From positions 1 through 48,367 of the forward strand of contig CAJBBX010000040.1 in NCBI GenBank assembly GCA_903951425.1: DNA of 48,367 bases. Reading direction: 5' to 3'. The notes below the pieces were generated by a model. It searched no databases. It was not told where the DNA came from and was given only the letters and a program-made list of their open reading frames with translations. The stretch is from an uncultured Chthonomonas sp. GTDB taxonomy: Bacteria > Armatimonadota > Chthonomonadetes > Chthonomonadales > CAJBBX01. How positions within the stretch are numbered: the first letter of the stretch is position 1; each line of letters begins with the position of its first letter. This document shows positions 24,491 through 32,782 of this stretch, piece by piece. A program made the position numbers and the translations under genes.

Positions 24491-25464
24491 AGGTCAGTCT
24501 CCTTGGCGCCCACGCTCAGGCGGCGCGCCTTGCCGGACGGCTCCGGCCGCCCCTTTCGGGCCCTGCACGGCGTCCACGAAGCCGCCCCTATGCCTGCCGT
24601 GCCCACGGTCACCGTCAATACGCCTGTGCTGAATGTGGCGGTGTTGCGGGCGTCGAACACGAAGTTGCCGAGCGAATAGGCTACCAGAGACGGCCGTGCC
24701 GTGCCGCCGGGCGCGTGCCACACGGCCGGCTGCAGCACATGCGGATGGTGGCCCAGCACCAGGTCGGCGCCGGCCGCCGCCGCCGCCTGCGCCAGACGGC
24801 GCTGCGCGGCGTTGGGGCGTATGCGGTACTCGTCGCCCCAGTGGAAAGAGGCGACGACCACATCGGCCGTGCACCGCGCGCGCCCGATAGCCGCCCGCAC
24901 GTTGCTCTCGGAGGCGTACGCGACGGTCGGGCGCGTGGCGTCGAACATGGCCGTCTCGGCGGCGAAGCGGCTGAAACCCACAAACGCAACACGCACCCCT
25001 CGAACCGTGACCACGTGCGGCTGTAACGCCTCCTCCAGCGTGGCTCCGGCGCCGCACCAGCCGATCCCCCGCTTCCGCAGCCATGCCATGGTATGCAGCA
25101 GGCCGCGCCGCCCGCAGTCCAGGGTATGGTTGTTCGCCAGCGACACCACGCGGATGCCGGCCCACGCCAGCCCCTCTGCATGCGCCGGCTTGGCTCGGAA
25201 GCAGAAGAGCTTGGGAGTGCGCTCGGCCGTCGCCGATACCGGACACTCCAGGTTGGCGAAGCCGATATCGGCGGCCGTCAGAATGCCGCGGACCTTTGCC
25301 CAGGGGTAGTTCACGCCGCGTCGCCGGATGCGCATTGCCACGCCGCGGTCGAGCATCACGTCGCCCACGGCGGCGATGGTCACCGCGCCGGGCGGCGCGG
25401 CGCTCGAAGGCGAAGGCAACACGAGCCACCAGGCAACCGTTAGCGCCAGGGCAAGCCGCGACAT
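24487..25464 (-). CDS. CapA family metallophosphatase-like protein
   Basis: The 325-residue exported protein (signal peptide 1-23) has the CapA/PgsA hallmarks in order: VGDVMLDRG (33-41), ANLECP, SLANNHTLDCG, SFHWGDEY, GHHPHVLQP and YSLGNFVF. The fold is a calcineurin-like metallophosphatase. In Bacillus, CapA takes part in poly-gamma-glutamate export, but most distant members have no known role, and no capB or capC is present here. The ATG overlaps the DUF3160 stop as TGATG, and the stop overlaps the methyltransferase start. An upstream GTG at 25470 is possible but adds only two residues. A cell-envelope role is likely. Confidence 0.85.
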   Translation of the reverse strand: MSRLALALTVAWWLVLPSPSSAAPPGAVTIAAVGDVMLDRGVAMRIRRRGVNYPWAKVRGILTAADIGFANLECPVSATAERTPKLFCFRAKPAHAEGLAWAGIRVVSLANNHTLDCGRRGLLHTMAWLRKRGIGWCGAGATLEEALQPHVVTVRGVRVAFVGFSRFAAETAMFDATRPTVAYASESNVRAAIGRARCTADVVVASFHWGDEYRIRPNAAQRRLAQAAAAAGADLVLGHHPHVLQPAVWHAPGGTARPSLVAYSLGNFVFDARNTATFSTGVLTVTVGTAGIGAASWTPCRARKGRPEPSGKARRLSVGAKETDL

Positions 25465-27641
25465 CAACACCCGCTGGAGTACCCCTGCAGCTCATCGCCT
25501 GTAGCCGGCTTCGCGGGCGTCAGGAAGCTCCGCGTCCAAGCGGGCGGCACGGGCGCCTTGCCGGCCTTCAGCAGGTCGCGCCACTTCTCATCCGTAAGCC
25601 GGTCGGACGTCGGGTGCTTGAACTCGTGGAAGCTGAAGATCGCGCCACGCGTCAGGGTCAGCTTGCCCGCCACATGCACGATGATGAGGATCTCGTGGGC
25701 CCTGCCTACACCCACCTCCAGACAGAGGTCGGTGGCCGTATGCACGTCGGCGACCACGGCCATGTCGCGGTCGGCCTCATCGACGAGGTCCCAGGTGTTG
25801 GGCGCGTTGTCCACGGTGGCAAGGGTCAGCATCTCGCACTTGGCGCCGATGTACTTGATCTCCAGGTACTCGGCCTCTGTGAGGGCCTCGTTGCGCAGTT
25901 CCTTCAGCGAGCAGGTGCGCAGGAACCGCACCAGAGACTCGAACTCGCCGAACCGGTCGCGAAGCCTCTCCGGCATGAGCTTGCGCCGCTCGAGGCCCTG
26001 GCGCGTCTGCGTGAGCAGGGCGGCCAGACGGTCGTAGAGCTGCACGTTGGGCTCCACGTAACCCCTGGGCAGCCTCTCCTCCTCGCCGCCGCCGCACTCC
26101 ACGGCGCTCTGCTTCCCGTAGAGGATCGTGTCATGGCGCAGTTCAGCCCACGAGCCCAGCGCCGTGTAGAGCGACCGGTCGGCCCAGGCGGAGCTCTGCA
26201 TGAAGGAGGGATAGCCGGCGGGCACGGGACGCATCACCTCGCGGAGGCAGTCCAGCCAGCTCCAGTAGAGCGAGGAGGACCAGCGGTCCGCGGGAATGGC
26301 GGCGAACTCGGCGATGAGCTTGGCGCGCTCGGAATCGTATGGCTTCCATCCGTTGGTGTTGAAGACCTTGGGATCGGCCCGGATGATCTCCTCGGCGCGC
26401 GGGCTACCCAGCACCGCCATCACGTCCATCCCGCAGGGGAACGGGCGCTCGATGGGTGCGCAGAGGCGCTGCATCGCCTCGCTGTCCGGGATGTACCGCT
26501 GGCCCATAACGCGCATCTGCACATCGGGGTCGGGGTACGGCGGCGATAGCTCCATGCGTGCGCCGATGCCGGGGCGGCGGCGCAGGGCGACCAGCGCCGT
26601 GCGGACCTTGGCCAGCGCATCGGCCGGAGCGTAGGCGGCGACCGCGTGCCCCTTGCCCAGCGCACGTCCTGCGGCGGCGGCCACCTCGGCGGGCGTCAGG
26701 TCATCGGCCGTGTTAACGTAGAACGAGGTCGGCTCGTAGATGCGCTGCCAGATCGCGGCCGCCTTGGACGCGGTCAGCGTGCGGGAGAGGAGCAGGGCCT
26801 GGCGCAGCGGACCATCGGCCGGGCCTTTGTCCGAGAACCTGGGCGCAAAGGGGGCCAGCCCGAGCCACGTCATGGCGCGGAAGTAGCGTTTCAGGCGATT
26901 CGACCGTGTGTAGTGGCCTCGCGGCACGAACTGCGAATAGTCCAGCTTGTAGGGCATGATGGGGCCGACAGCCCACCCCTCGTGCGCGTCGATGAGGCGC
27001 AGTTCCCCGGTGACCATGGCCTGGGCGCCCGGCGGCAGTGCGGGGCTCCTGCCCAGCAGTCGCGCTGTCACCGCCGCGAAGGCGACGTTGCGCAGTGCGG
27101 CATCCCGGATGGCTGGTTCCCGTGCGGCGCGGAGTTGGGCCAGCGAGCCGCGCTGCATCTCTTCGGCCAGTTGCTCCAGGGCGGGAACAAGCGATCCGGC
27201 CTCCACGGTGCGAAGCGTGTAGCCGTAGAAGACGTGGAACAGCTGCAGCACCAGGTCCACCGTGACGAACGAGGGCAGGTCCAGATAGTCGTTGTTCTCG
27301 TATACCTGGAATAGCTGCTTATGGTCGGTGGGGCGGCAGGCGAAGAGGTTGCGGGCCAGTTGGGTGCGCACCGCGGGCTCCAGCTTCAGCGGGCGGTACT
27401 GCGCCAGGTTCGACACCTCCTTCAGCGACGCGCTCACGCGGTAGGGCTTCAGGGAGGCCGGGTACCGGGGCGCCGCAGGCCTGGCGGCGACCTCGGGCGG
27501 AGACTGCGGCGCAGCGGAACGTGCGGCCTGCGCGCGGGGCGGCGGCAAGCTCGTCTGTACGCGCGCCGTGGGCGCCTCCCGGCGCGAACAACCGCCTGCC
27601 AGGAGGAGCAGTACGACAGCTACGGCTCGGTTTCGATCCAT
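25464..27641 (-). CDS. DUF3160 family lipoprotein
   Basis: The start was moved to the ATG preceded by GGGAGGT, giving 725 residues. It begins with a basic, hydrophobic N-terminus ending in LLLLAGGC, a near-canonical lipobox with Cys19. The remainder matches DUF3160: a helical protein with HKQLFQVYENNDYLDLPSFVT near 110, LVLQLFHVFYGYTLR, AYRPL-type N-terminal motifs and a C-terminal acidic DVHT(A)TDLCLEVGVGR segment. No biochemical function is established for the family. A Pro/Ala-rich linker (about 25-60) separates the lipid anchor from the folded part. It follows the small exported protein gene by four bases and overlaps CapA. An envelope role is inferred from the lipobox. Confidence 0.85.
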   Translation of the reverse strand: MDRNRAVAVVLLLLAGGCSRREAPTARVQTSLPPPRAQAARSAAPQSPPEVAARPAAPRYPASLKPYRVSASLKEVSNLAQYRPLKLEPAVRTQLARNLFACRPTDHKQLFQVYENNDYLDLPSFVTVDLVLQLFHVFYGYTLRTVEAGSLVPALEQLAEEMQRGSLAQLRAAREPAIRDAALRNVAFAAVTARLLGRSPALPPGAQAMVTGELRLIDAHEGWAVGPIMPYKLDYSQFVPRGHYTRSNRLKRYFRAMTWLGLAPFAPRFSDKGPADGPLRQALLLSRTLTASKAAAIWQRIYEPTSFYVNTADDLTPAEVAAAAGRALGKGHAVAAYAPADALAKVRTALVALRRRPGIGARMELSPPYPDPDVQMRVMGQRYIPDSEAMQRLCAPIERPFPCGMDVMAVLGSPRAEEIIRADPKVFNTNGWKPYDSERAKLIAEFAAIPADRWSSSLYWSWLDCLREVMRPVPAGYPSFMQSSAWADRSLYTALGSWAELRHDTILYGKQSAVECGGGEEERLPRGYVEPNVQLYDRLAALLTQTRQGLERRKLMPERLRDRFGEFESLVRFLRTCSLKELRNEALTEAEYLEIKYIGAKCEMLTLATVDNAPNTWDLVDEADRDMAVVADVHTATDLCLEVGVGRAHEILIIVHVAGKLTLTRGAIFSFHEFKHPTSDRLTDEKWRDLLKAGKAPVPPAWTRSFLTPAKPATGDELQGYSSGC

Positions 27642-27645
27642 GCCT

Positions 27646-28236
27646 CTACCTCCCAACGAGAAACGTGCGGCCGTCACCGCGGACGATGACGTCGGGGCCA
27701 CCGTGGGCAAGCTGCGCGCTTGTCCATCTGCCCTTACGACTCAGCAGCGTGTACCCGAACCCGTTCCAGCGGTAGGCTGCGGCGCCCAGCGAACCGTCAG
27801 GCGCACGCTCCAGCGCGTAGAGAGAGGCGCCGACGCCGGACCGGCTACGGCCGTAAGCGAAGTCGATGAAGGGACGGCTGAGCGCGGAACCCAGCCAGAC
27901 CGGAGCCAGGCGTCCATCGCGAGGCTGCAGCACGAAGAGGCAGTTGTGGGGCGACGGCCGGTAGCGGGTCGATTTGGTGATCCCCACCACGATGCGCACC
28001 TTGCCGTCGCCCGCCACGTCGGCCAACTCCAACCGCCACGGTAGCCAGCGAGCGGGCACTCCCGAGGCCACCAGGCGTCCGCCCACGCGCACCCTCACCG
28101 TCGGATCTGCGGCGGAATTCAGCGCCACTTCCGCGACGGCCCCTGCGCCGGCCACGGGCCCCACGCGCCGCTGCTCCGCGCCGGCAAGCTGAAATGCGAG
28201 CAACGCAGCCAGAGCCGGCAGGAGGCCTCCGCGCAT
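27646..28236 (-). CDS. Small exported protein of unknown function
   Basis: I do not recognise this 196-residue protein. It has a signal peptide (1-20, cleavage near AGA-E) and a mainly beta mature part. An FG-GAP-like stretch near 70-85 (DVAGDGKVRIVVGI) is followed by a WLGS..SRPF segment near 115 and an aromatic RWNGFGYTLL near 155. It could be a single-repeat propeller-like or WD-type accessory protein. It lies four bases after the DUF4380 gene and four before the DUF3160 lipoprotein gene. Conserved pairing with DUF3160 would suggest a partnership. The start has only a weak ribosome site and may rely on coupling. Confidence 0.65.
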   Translation of the reverse strand: MRGGLLPALAALLAFQLAGAEQRRVGPVAGAGAVAEVALNSAADPTVRVRVGGRLVASGVPARWLPWRLELADVAGDGKVRIVVGITKSTRYRPSPHNCLFVLQPRDGRLAPVWLGSALSRPFIDFAYGRSRSGVGASLYALERAPDGSLGAAAYRWNGFGYTLLSRKGRWTSAQLAHGGPDVIVRGDGRTFLVGR

Positions 28237-28240
28237 CGCC

Positions 28241-29176
28241 CTACTGACCCGACGCAGCGCGGCGGAGGCTCCAGGTGGTGGTCAGCGTCTGGCTATCGCC
28301 CGGCTGCAGCAGGCGAACCGGGCCGAGCAACTCCAGCTCCATGTACTTCAGCGGGTCGGGAGAGGAGAAGACCTCCTGCGGGCAACCGCCGTCGGGGTAG
28401 CCGCCTTCGGCCTGGATCCTCGCATGGAGCGTGAGCTCCCACGCACCGATGCGGGCCCGGACCAGGCCCGAGGGCGACCGTCCGCCGATCTTGGCGGCCT
28501 TGGCGGGGTTACGCCGAAGGCGTACCCTACCCGGACGCACGTCGAGGTAGCCGGGTTGCGGGACGTTGGGTCCGATGGCGGTCCAGCCTTTCGGCAGGCC
28601 GGCCGAAGCCACAACGGGCATCTCGCACCAGCGCGGCTCGGCGACCTGGGCCACTTCCCAGACGCTCCACTCCACGTCCTGGTCGCTGGTGTTCAGCATA
28701 GTGTTGCGGATGACGACGGACCCGTCCGCAGGGTTCATGGTGATGATGCGCTCAAACCGGATGCCGGAGACGGGGCTAGCGGCGCTGACCAGGCGCACTG
28801 AGCCGCCCTTCAGCGCCGTCGCTGTGTGCCCGATGCCGTCGAGGCTGGGATCGGGCGGCCAGTTCCACTTGCTCTGCGGCGCGGGCCAGAGCTTGTCGCC
28901 GCCGAAGTTGGTCCACTCCTTGCGCCCCTGGGCCAGGGGCACGGTCTTGCTGCGGAGGCTCGCCTGCTCCCAGAGCAGGTTCGGCCCCGCAGCAGGACCG
29001 TAGTAGACGATGCGCCCGATGGAGGGGGCCACGACCAGGCTCACCTTGCCGTTGCTGATCCGAAAGCAGCCCGGACGCCCCTGATACGCCTCGCAGCGCA
29101 CGGAGACGCGCGGGGAGGCGTACGCATGCATCGCCGCCAGAAGCACTACCAGCGCCACCGCCGCGAGCGCCCTCAT
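28241..29176 (-). CDS. DUF4380 family exported protein
   Basis: The 311-residue protein has a signal peptide (1-20, AYA-S) and the DUF4380 pattern. That pattern includes LVVAPSIGRIVYYG near 50, a Gly/Trp-rich NFGGDKLWPAPQSKW near 95 and a beta-sandwich resembling aldose-epimerase or galactose-mutarotase-like folds. The family is common in Planctomycetes- and Armatimonadetes-like genomes and has no proven activity; sugar binding is a reasonable guess. Two bases separate it from the TPR-Yip1 gene upstream and four from the next gene. No strong Shine-Dalgarno precedes its ATG, so translation is probably coupled. Confidence 0.75.
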   Translation of the reverse strand: MRALAAVALVVLLAAMHAYASPRVSVRCEAYQGRPGCFRISNGKVSLVVAPSIGRIVYYGPAAGPNLLWEQASLRSKTVPLAQGRKEWTNFGGDKLWPAPQSKWNWPPDPSLDGIGHTATALKGGSVRLVSAASPVSGIRFERIITMNPADGSVVIRNTMLNTSDQDVEWSVWEVAQVAEPRWCEMPVVASAGLPKGWTAIGPNVPQPGYLDVRPGRVRLRRNPAKAAKIGGRSPSGLVRARIGAWELTLHARIQAEGGYPDGGCPQEVFSSPDPLKYMELELLGPVRLLQPGDSQTLTTTWSLRRAASGQ

Positions 29177-29178
29177 GG

Positions 29179-30723
29179 CTAGAACTGCGTCCCGCGTTGG
29201 CCGCCCGGCCCGCCGAAGCTGGGAGGCGCCGGCATGGCGGATGGGCCGCCGAAGCCGGGCCTGCTACCGAACGGGGAACCCGTGCCGAAGCCGGGCCCAC
29301 CCATCTGCTGCCGCGCACGCTCACGCGCCATGGTAAAGACCGGGAAAAGGATAGCGGCCACCAGCGCGCAACAGACGATGCCGGGAAGGAAGATGGCCCC
29401 CACGGCTCCGCCGGTGGTGATGGCCTGCATTTCACGAAGGAAGATGATGGTCAGGACCAGCGACCAGATGCCGACGATGATGCTGGCGATCATCTGCACG
29501 GGAGCCAGCGCGGGCAAAACGGCGGTCAGCAGGCCTATAGGGGCGATAAAGACACCCGGCACCGAAGCGTAGACCATGGCGCGGAAGGTGGCGTTGTAGC
29601 CCCGCCGCCCGCCGAACATCATCACGAACAGGTGCGTGATGCCCACGCCGATGAACTCGCCGATGATGCCGAAAGGAATGCCGAGGACGACCATGGCCGC
29701 GATGCCGACGGCTCCGCTGACACCCATCATGGAAGCGAGTTGGGTCTGGGTTCCCGTGCCGGCGATCGCGCCGCTGTTCGCGTTTGCGGCTCCGCCTGTG
29801 GCAAGGCCGATGCCCGCGCCCACCGCCATGATCACCATCTGCACGGCGAGGAGTATCACCAGGAATACGAGCGGAGCGCCCAGGTCGGTCCAGCCCAGGT
29901 TGTCGCGGCCGAACCCGGTGGGGTCCGTGATGATGCGCTTGACGGCTTCGATACTGAACTTGCCGGGATCGTCGCCCACGCCAGGCTGGGCTCCGCCGGG
30001 CATGGCGTTGTACGTTGTAGCGTACGGCCCGCCGGCAGGCGGTGCCGGGCGGCCGTAGCCACCTGCCACTCCGGGCGGCGGCGGTGGCGGCTGGTGACCC
30101 GGCTGCGGCGGCTGGTAGCCCTGTTGCTGTCCGGGTGCCGGATAGGCAGCCGGGCCGGGGCCGCCGGAGCCGGGGAAGGCTTGGGCGCTCTGGGTCGGTA
30201 GCGGGTTCCCGGCCAGGTCGGTCATCGGATGGGCCGGCGCGGGTCCGCCGCCCCCCCCGGCAATCGGATTGCCGGCCAGGTCCACACGCTGGGGCTGAGA
30301 AGGCTGGCCCTGCGGCTGCCCGTACGGGCCAGGCGCCTGGGCAGGCGCGGCGGCCCGGCTGCGCAGTGAGGCCAGTGCACGGCTCACCTTGTCGTTCGCC
30401 GGGTCCATCTGGGCGGCGCGCTCAAGCTCGGCGATCGCCTCGGGCGTGCGGCCGCTTCGGTCCAGCGCTACTGCAAGATTGAAGCGCACATCGACGCTGT
30501 CGGGCAGCATGCGGGCGGCGTCCTGCAGGTACCGAACCCCTTCGTCGAAGTTGCCCTTGCGCGAGAAGGCCACCCCCAACATCTGGGCGGCTTCGGCCGA
30601 GTGCGCATCCATGTGGAGCGCATCCTGGAAGAGGCCAATCGCGTCGTCGATCCTGCCCTCTTGCAGGCAGCGTCGTCCTGCCAGGATGCAGCCCCCGGCA
30701 TCCATCGGAAGCGAACCACTCAT
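29179..30723 (-). CDS. TPR protein with C-terminal Yip1-type membrane domain
   Basis: Starting at the ATG with TAGGAG about eight bases upstream, the product is 514 residues. Residues 8-110 form about three TPR repeats. A Pro/Gly/Gln-rich linker (about 125-255) holds two copies of a DLAGNP motif. A Yip1-like domain with about five membrane helices fills 265-480, preceded by the typical RIITDPTGF segment. The tail is Gly/Phe-rich. Yip1-domain proteins in bacteria are mostly uncharacterised. The TPR part suggests an assembly or scaffold role at the inner membrane. It opens the long minus-strand gene series and is followed after two bases by DUF4380. A TATACT at 30785-30790 could be its -10 element. 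Confidence 0.82.
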   Translation of the reverse strand: MSGSLPMDAGGCILAGRRCLQEGRIDDAIGLFQDALHMDAHSAEAAQMLGVAFSRKGNFDEGVRYLQDAARMLPDSVDVRFNLAVALDRSGRTPEAIAELERAAQMDPANDKVSRALASLRSRAAAPAQAPGPYGQPQGQPSQPQRVDLAGNPIAGGGGGPAPAHPMTDLAGNPLPTQSAQAFPGSGGPGPAAYPAPGQQQGYQPPQPGHQPPPPPPGVAGGYGRPAPPAGGPYATTYNAMPGGAQPGVGDDPGKFSIEAVKRIITDPTGFGRDNLGWTDLGAPLVFLVILLAVQMVIMAVGAGIGLATGGAANANSGAIAGTGTQTQLASMMGVSGAVGIAAMVVLGIPFGIIGEFIGVGITHLFVMMFGGRRGYNATFRAMVYASVPGVFIAPIGLLTAVLPALAPVQMIASIIVGIWSLVLTIIFLREMQAITTGGAVGAIFLPGIVCCALVAAILFPVFTMARERARQQMGGPGFGTGSPFGSRPGFGGPSAMPAPPSFGGPGGQRGTQF

Positions 30724-30831
30724 GAGCGAACTCCTATCCCCGACCGTGAGGGCGCCTGCTCGGGCCGCGCCCACTGATGATATGAGTATACGGCGCACCG
30801 CTCCCGATAACCTTCACGCCGAACGGGATTG

Positions 30832-30855
30832 CCGGATGGGCGGCAAGCCCACCGG
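30832..30855 (-). terminator. Hairpin downstream of the thioredoxin-fold gene
   Basis: CCGG (30832-30835) and TGGGC (30837-30841) pair with GCCCA (30847-30851) and CCGG (30852-30855), with a one-base bulge and a 5-base loop. It lies 20 bases past the stop of the zinc-ribbon thioredoxin-fold gene. There is no clear T-run. Confidence 0.5.
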
Positions 30856-30875
30856 TGGCGCAATCGCCCGAGGTC

Positions 30876-31352
30876 CTAGGCCGGGGCCGGCGGAGCCAGC
30901 GACGCGACTAGCCAGCGCCGAACCTCGGCGGACGGCAGGTAGCCCTGGCGCAACTTGGTCTCCTGACCGCCGATATGCAGCACCAGCATGGGCTGCGGAT
31001 CGGCCTCGTACATCTTCACGAGATCTGCGAAGCGCTCGGCGTCCACCGTGGCGATGAGGATCTTTCCCGCATCGATAGCCGCCAGCGCCTTCAGCTCGGC
31101 CAGCAGTCGATCGGATGCGTCGTCGTTGGGCTTCAGGTAGGCCGCCAGCACGGGCCCGCCGGCGTTGGCGAGCAGGCGCAGGTAGCCGAACTTCGCCTCC
31201 ACAGCCATCGGCGAGTCGGGCGGCGGCAGGGGCTTGCGGCACTTGCCGCAGGTGGCCTCGCCTGACATGCGCTCATACGCCACGCGGTTGCGCTGGCCAC
31301 ACAGCTTGCACGGCCCCACGATGCCCTGGTCATCCAACACGAAATCGGCCAA
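30876..31352 (-). CDS. Zinc-ribbon thioredoxin-fold protein lacking the redox CxxC
   Basis: With a TTG start preceded by GGGAGGGG, the product is 158 residues. Residues 15-38 form a zinc ribbon (Cys15, Cys18, Cys35, Cys38) like the N-terminus of thioredoxin 2 (TrxC). Residues 55-150 match a thioredoxin fold, including ILIATVDAERFADLVKMYEADPQPM with the usual cis-Pro (Pro121). The WCGPC site is replaced by YLKPND (72-77), so it cannot do classical dithiol chemistry. A role in binding or regulation is likely. An in-frame ATG at 31406 would add 18 residues, but it has no ribosome site and overlaps a promoter candidate. It diverges from ispG. Confidence 0.72.
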   Translation of the reverse strand: MADFVLDDQGIVGPCKLCGQRNRVAYERMSGEATCGKCRKPLPPPDSPMAVEAKFGYLRLLANAGGPVLAAYLKPNDDASDRLLAELKALAAIDAGKILIATVDAERFADLVKMYEADPQPMLVLHIGGQETKLRQGYLPSAEVRRWLVASLAPPAPA

Positions 31353-31394
31353 TATCCCCTCCCGAACCGGCGACGCTCTGCCGACGTTGCTCAG

Positions 31395-31424
31395 CGTATA
31401 CCCCATGGCGGTCCGCGTGTCCAA
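31395..31424 (-). promoter_or_regulatory. Sigma70-like promoter candidate for the thioredoxin-fold gene
   Basis: On the minus strand TTGGAC (31419-31424) and TATACG (31395-31400) are separated by 18 bp. Transcription would start about 35 bases before the TTG at 31352. This supports the downstream start over the ATG at 31406. No experimental support is available. Confidence 0.4.
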
Positions 31425-31516
31425 CCCCCGGGGCGGAACTCGGCGCACCACGATAAGGGTACTCTTCACCGATGCGGCGGCGTAGGGCCGCGGGTCCGAA
31501 CTGCGGGAGATTTGCC

Positions 31517-32782
31517 ATGCTTGAGCCCACCTACCGTCGCCGGCGCACACGCCCCGTCTCCGTTGGCCCCATCACTATCGGCGGCGACGCGCCCGTGGTG
31601 GTCCAGTCAATGATCACTGAAGAGACCCACAACGTCGCGCGGGCGGTGCGGCAGATCGTGGCGATGCACCGAGCCGGGTCCGAGATCGTGCGTGTCACCA
31701 CCCCAAACCTGCAGGAGGCGCGCTGCCTGGGCGAGATCAAGGCCGAGCTACGGCGCGTCTACCAGGATGTGCCGCTGGTGGCGGACGTCCATCACCAGGG
31801 CACCGAGATCGCCGTGGAGGTGGCGCGGCACGTCGACAAGGTGCGCATCAACCCGGGGCTCTTCGTCTTCCGCAAGCCCCTTCAGCGCACCGAGGAGTAC
31901 TCGCAGGACGAGATTGACGCCGAGGTTGAAGCCATCGAACGCGAACTCAAGCTCGTGCTCAAGGCCTGCGCGGACCACGGCGCCGCCATGCGGATCGGCG
32001 TGAACCACGGTAGCCTCTCGGAGCGCCTGATGGTGACGTACGGCGACACTCCCGAGGGCATGGTAGAGAGCGCCATGGAGTACCTCCGCATCTGCCGAGC
32101 CAACGGGTTCCACGACCTGGTGGTCTCCCTGAAGGCGAGCCGCGTCCCCGTCATGCTGGCCGCGAACCGGCTCATGGCCACGCGCATGGACGCGGCGGGC
32201 ATGCACTACCCGCTCCACCTGGGCGTCACGGAGGCCGGCGACGGCCAGTACGCCCGCGTCAAGAGCACGGCCGGCATCGCCACGCTGCTGTCGGAGGGGA
32301 TCGGCGACACAATCCGCGTGTCGCTCTCCGAAGACCCCGTGCATGAGTTGCCGGTCTGCTACGACATCCTGCAGGCGCTGGGCCTGCGAAAGACGCGGGT
32401 GGAGTTCATCGCCTGCCCCGGCTGCGGACGCACCAAGTTCGACCTGCCCACGGTGCTGGCCGAGGTCCGGTCCGCCACGGAGCACCTTGTGGGCCTCGAC
32501 ATCGCCGTCATGGGCTGCATTGTGAATGGACCGGGAGAGATGGCGGACGCTGACTACGGATATGTAGGCAAGAGCGGCGGCAAGGTGTCGCTCTACCGCA
32601 AGCGGACCGAGGTGCGGACGGGCATACCGCAGGAGCGGGGCGTGGAGGAGCTGGTTGCGCTCATCAGGGCCGATGGCCGATGGACGGAGCCGCCCACACC
32701 CGCACAGGCCCAGACGGACCGCACCTATGGCCGACGCATCGGCGAAGCGCCCGGCGCCGCCGCAGGAGGAGAGACCCGATGA
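31517..32782 (+). CDS. ispG: 4-hydroxy-3-methylbut-2-enyl diphosphate synthase
   Basis: This enzyme makes HMBPP from MEcPP in the MEP pathway of isoprenoid synthesis in the cytoplasm, using a [4Fe-4S] cluster. Starting at the ATG with GGGAGA seven bases upstream, it has 421 residues. Cys300 and Cys303 in CPGCGRT, Cys334 in [10 protein letters not shown] and Glu341 are the cluster ligands. VQSMT-like VQSMITEET opens the TIM barrel (29-37), and RINPG (110-114) and GVNHGSL (161-167) are typical. The C-terminal 30 residues after IRADGR are a low-complexity extension. The stop overlaps the sucC start as ATGA. The electron donor cannot be told from the sequence. Confidence 0.96.
   Translation: MLEPTYRRRRTRPVSVGPITIGGDAPVVVQSMITEETHNVARAVRQIVAMHRAGSEIVRVTTPNLQEARCLGEIKAELRRVYQDVPLVADVHHQGTEIAVEVARHVDKVRINPGLFVFRKPLQRTEEYSQDEIDAEVEAIERELKLVLKACADHGAAMRIGVNHGSLSERLMVTYGDTPEGMVESAMEYLRICRANGFHDLVVSLKASRVPVMLAANRLMATRMDAAGMHYPLHLGVTEAGDGQYARVKSTAGIATLLSEGIGDTIRVSLSEDPVHELPVCYDILQALGLRKTRVEFIACPGCGRTKFDLPTVLAEVRSATEHLVGLDIAVMGCIVNGPGEMADADYGYVGKSGGKVSLYRKRTEVRTGIPQERGVEELVALIRADGRWTEPPTPAQAQTDRTYGRRIGEAPGAAAGGETR

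Noticed and set aside
24487-25464. Poly-gamma-glutamate synthesis locus suggested by CapA
   Set aside because: No capB/pgsB or capC/pgsC lies nearby, and CapA-like proteins are widespread without them.
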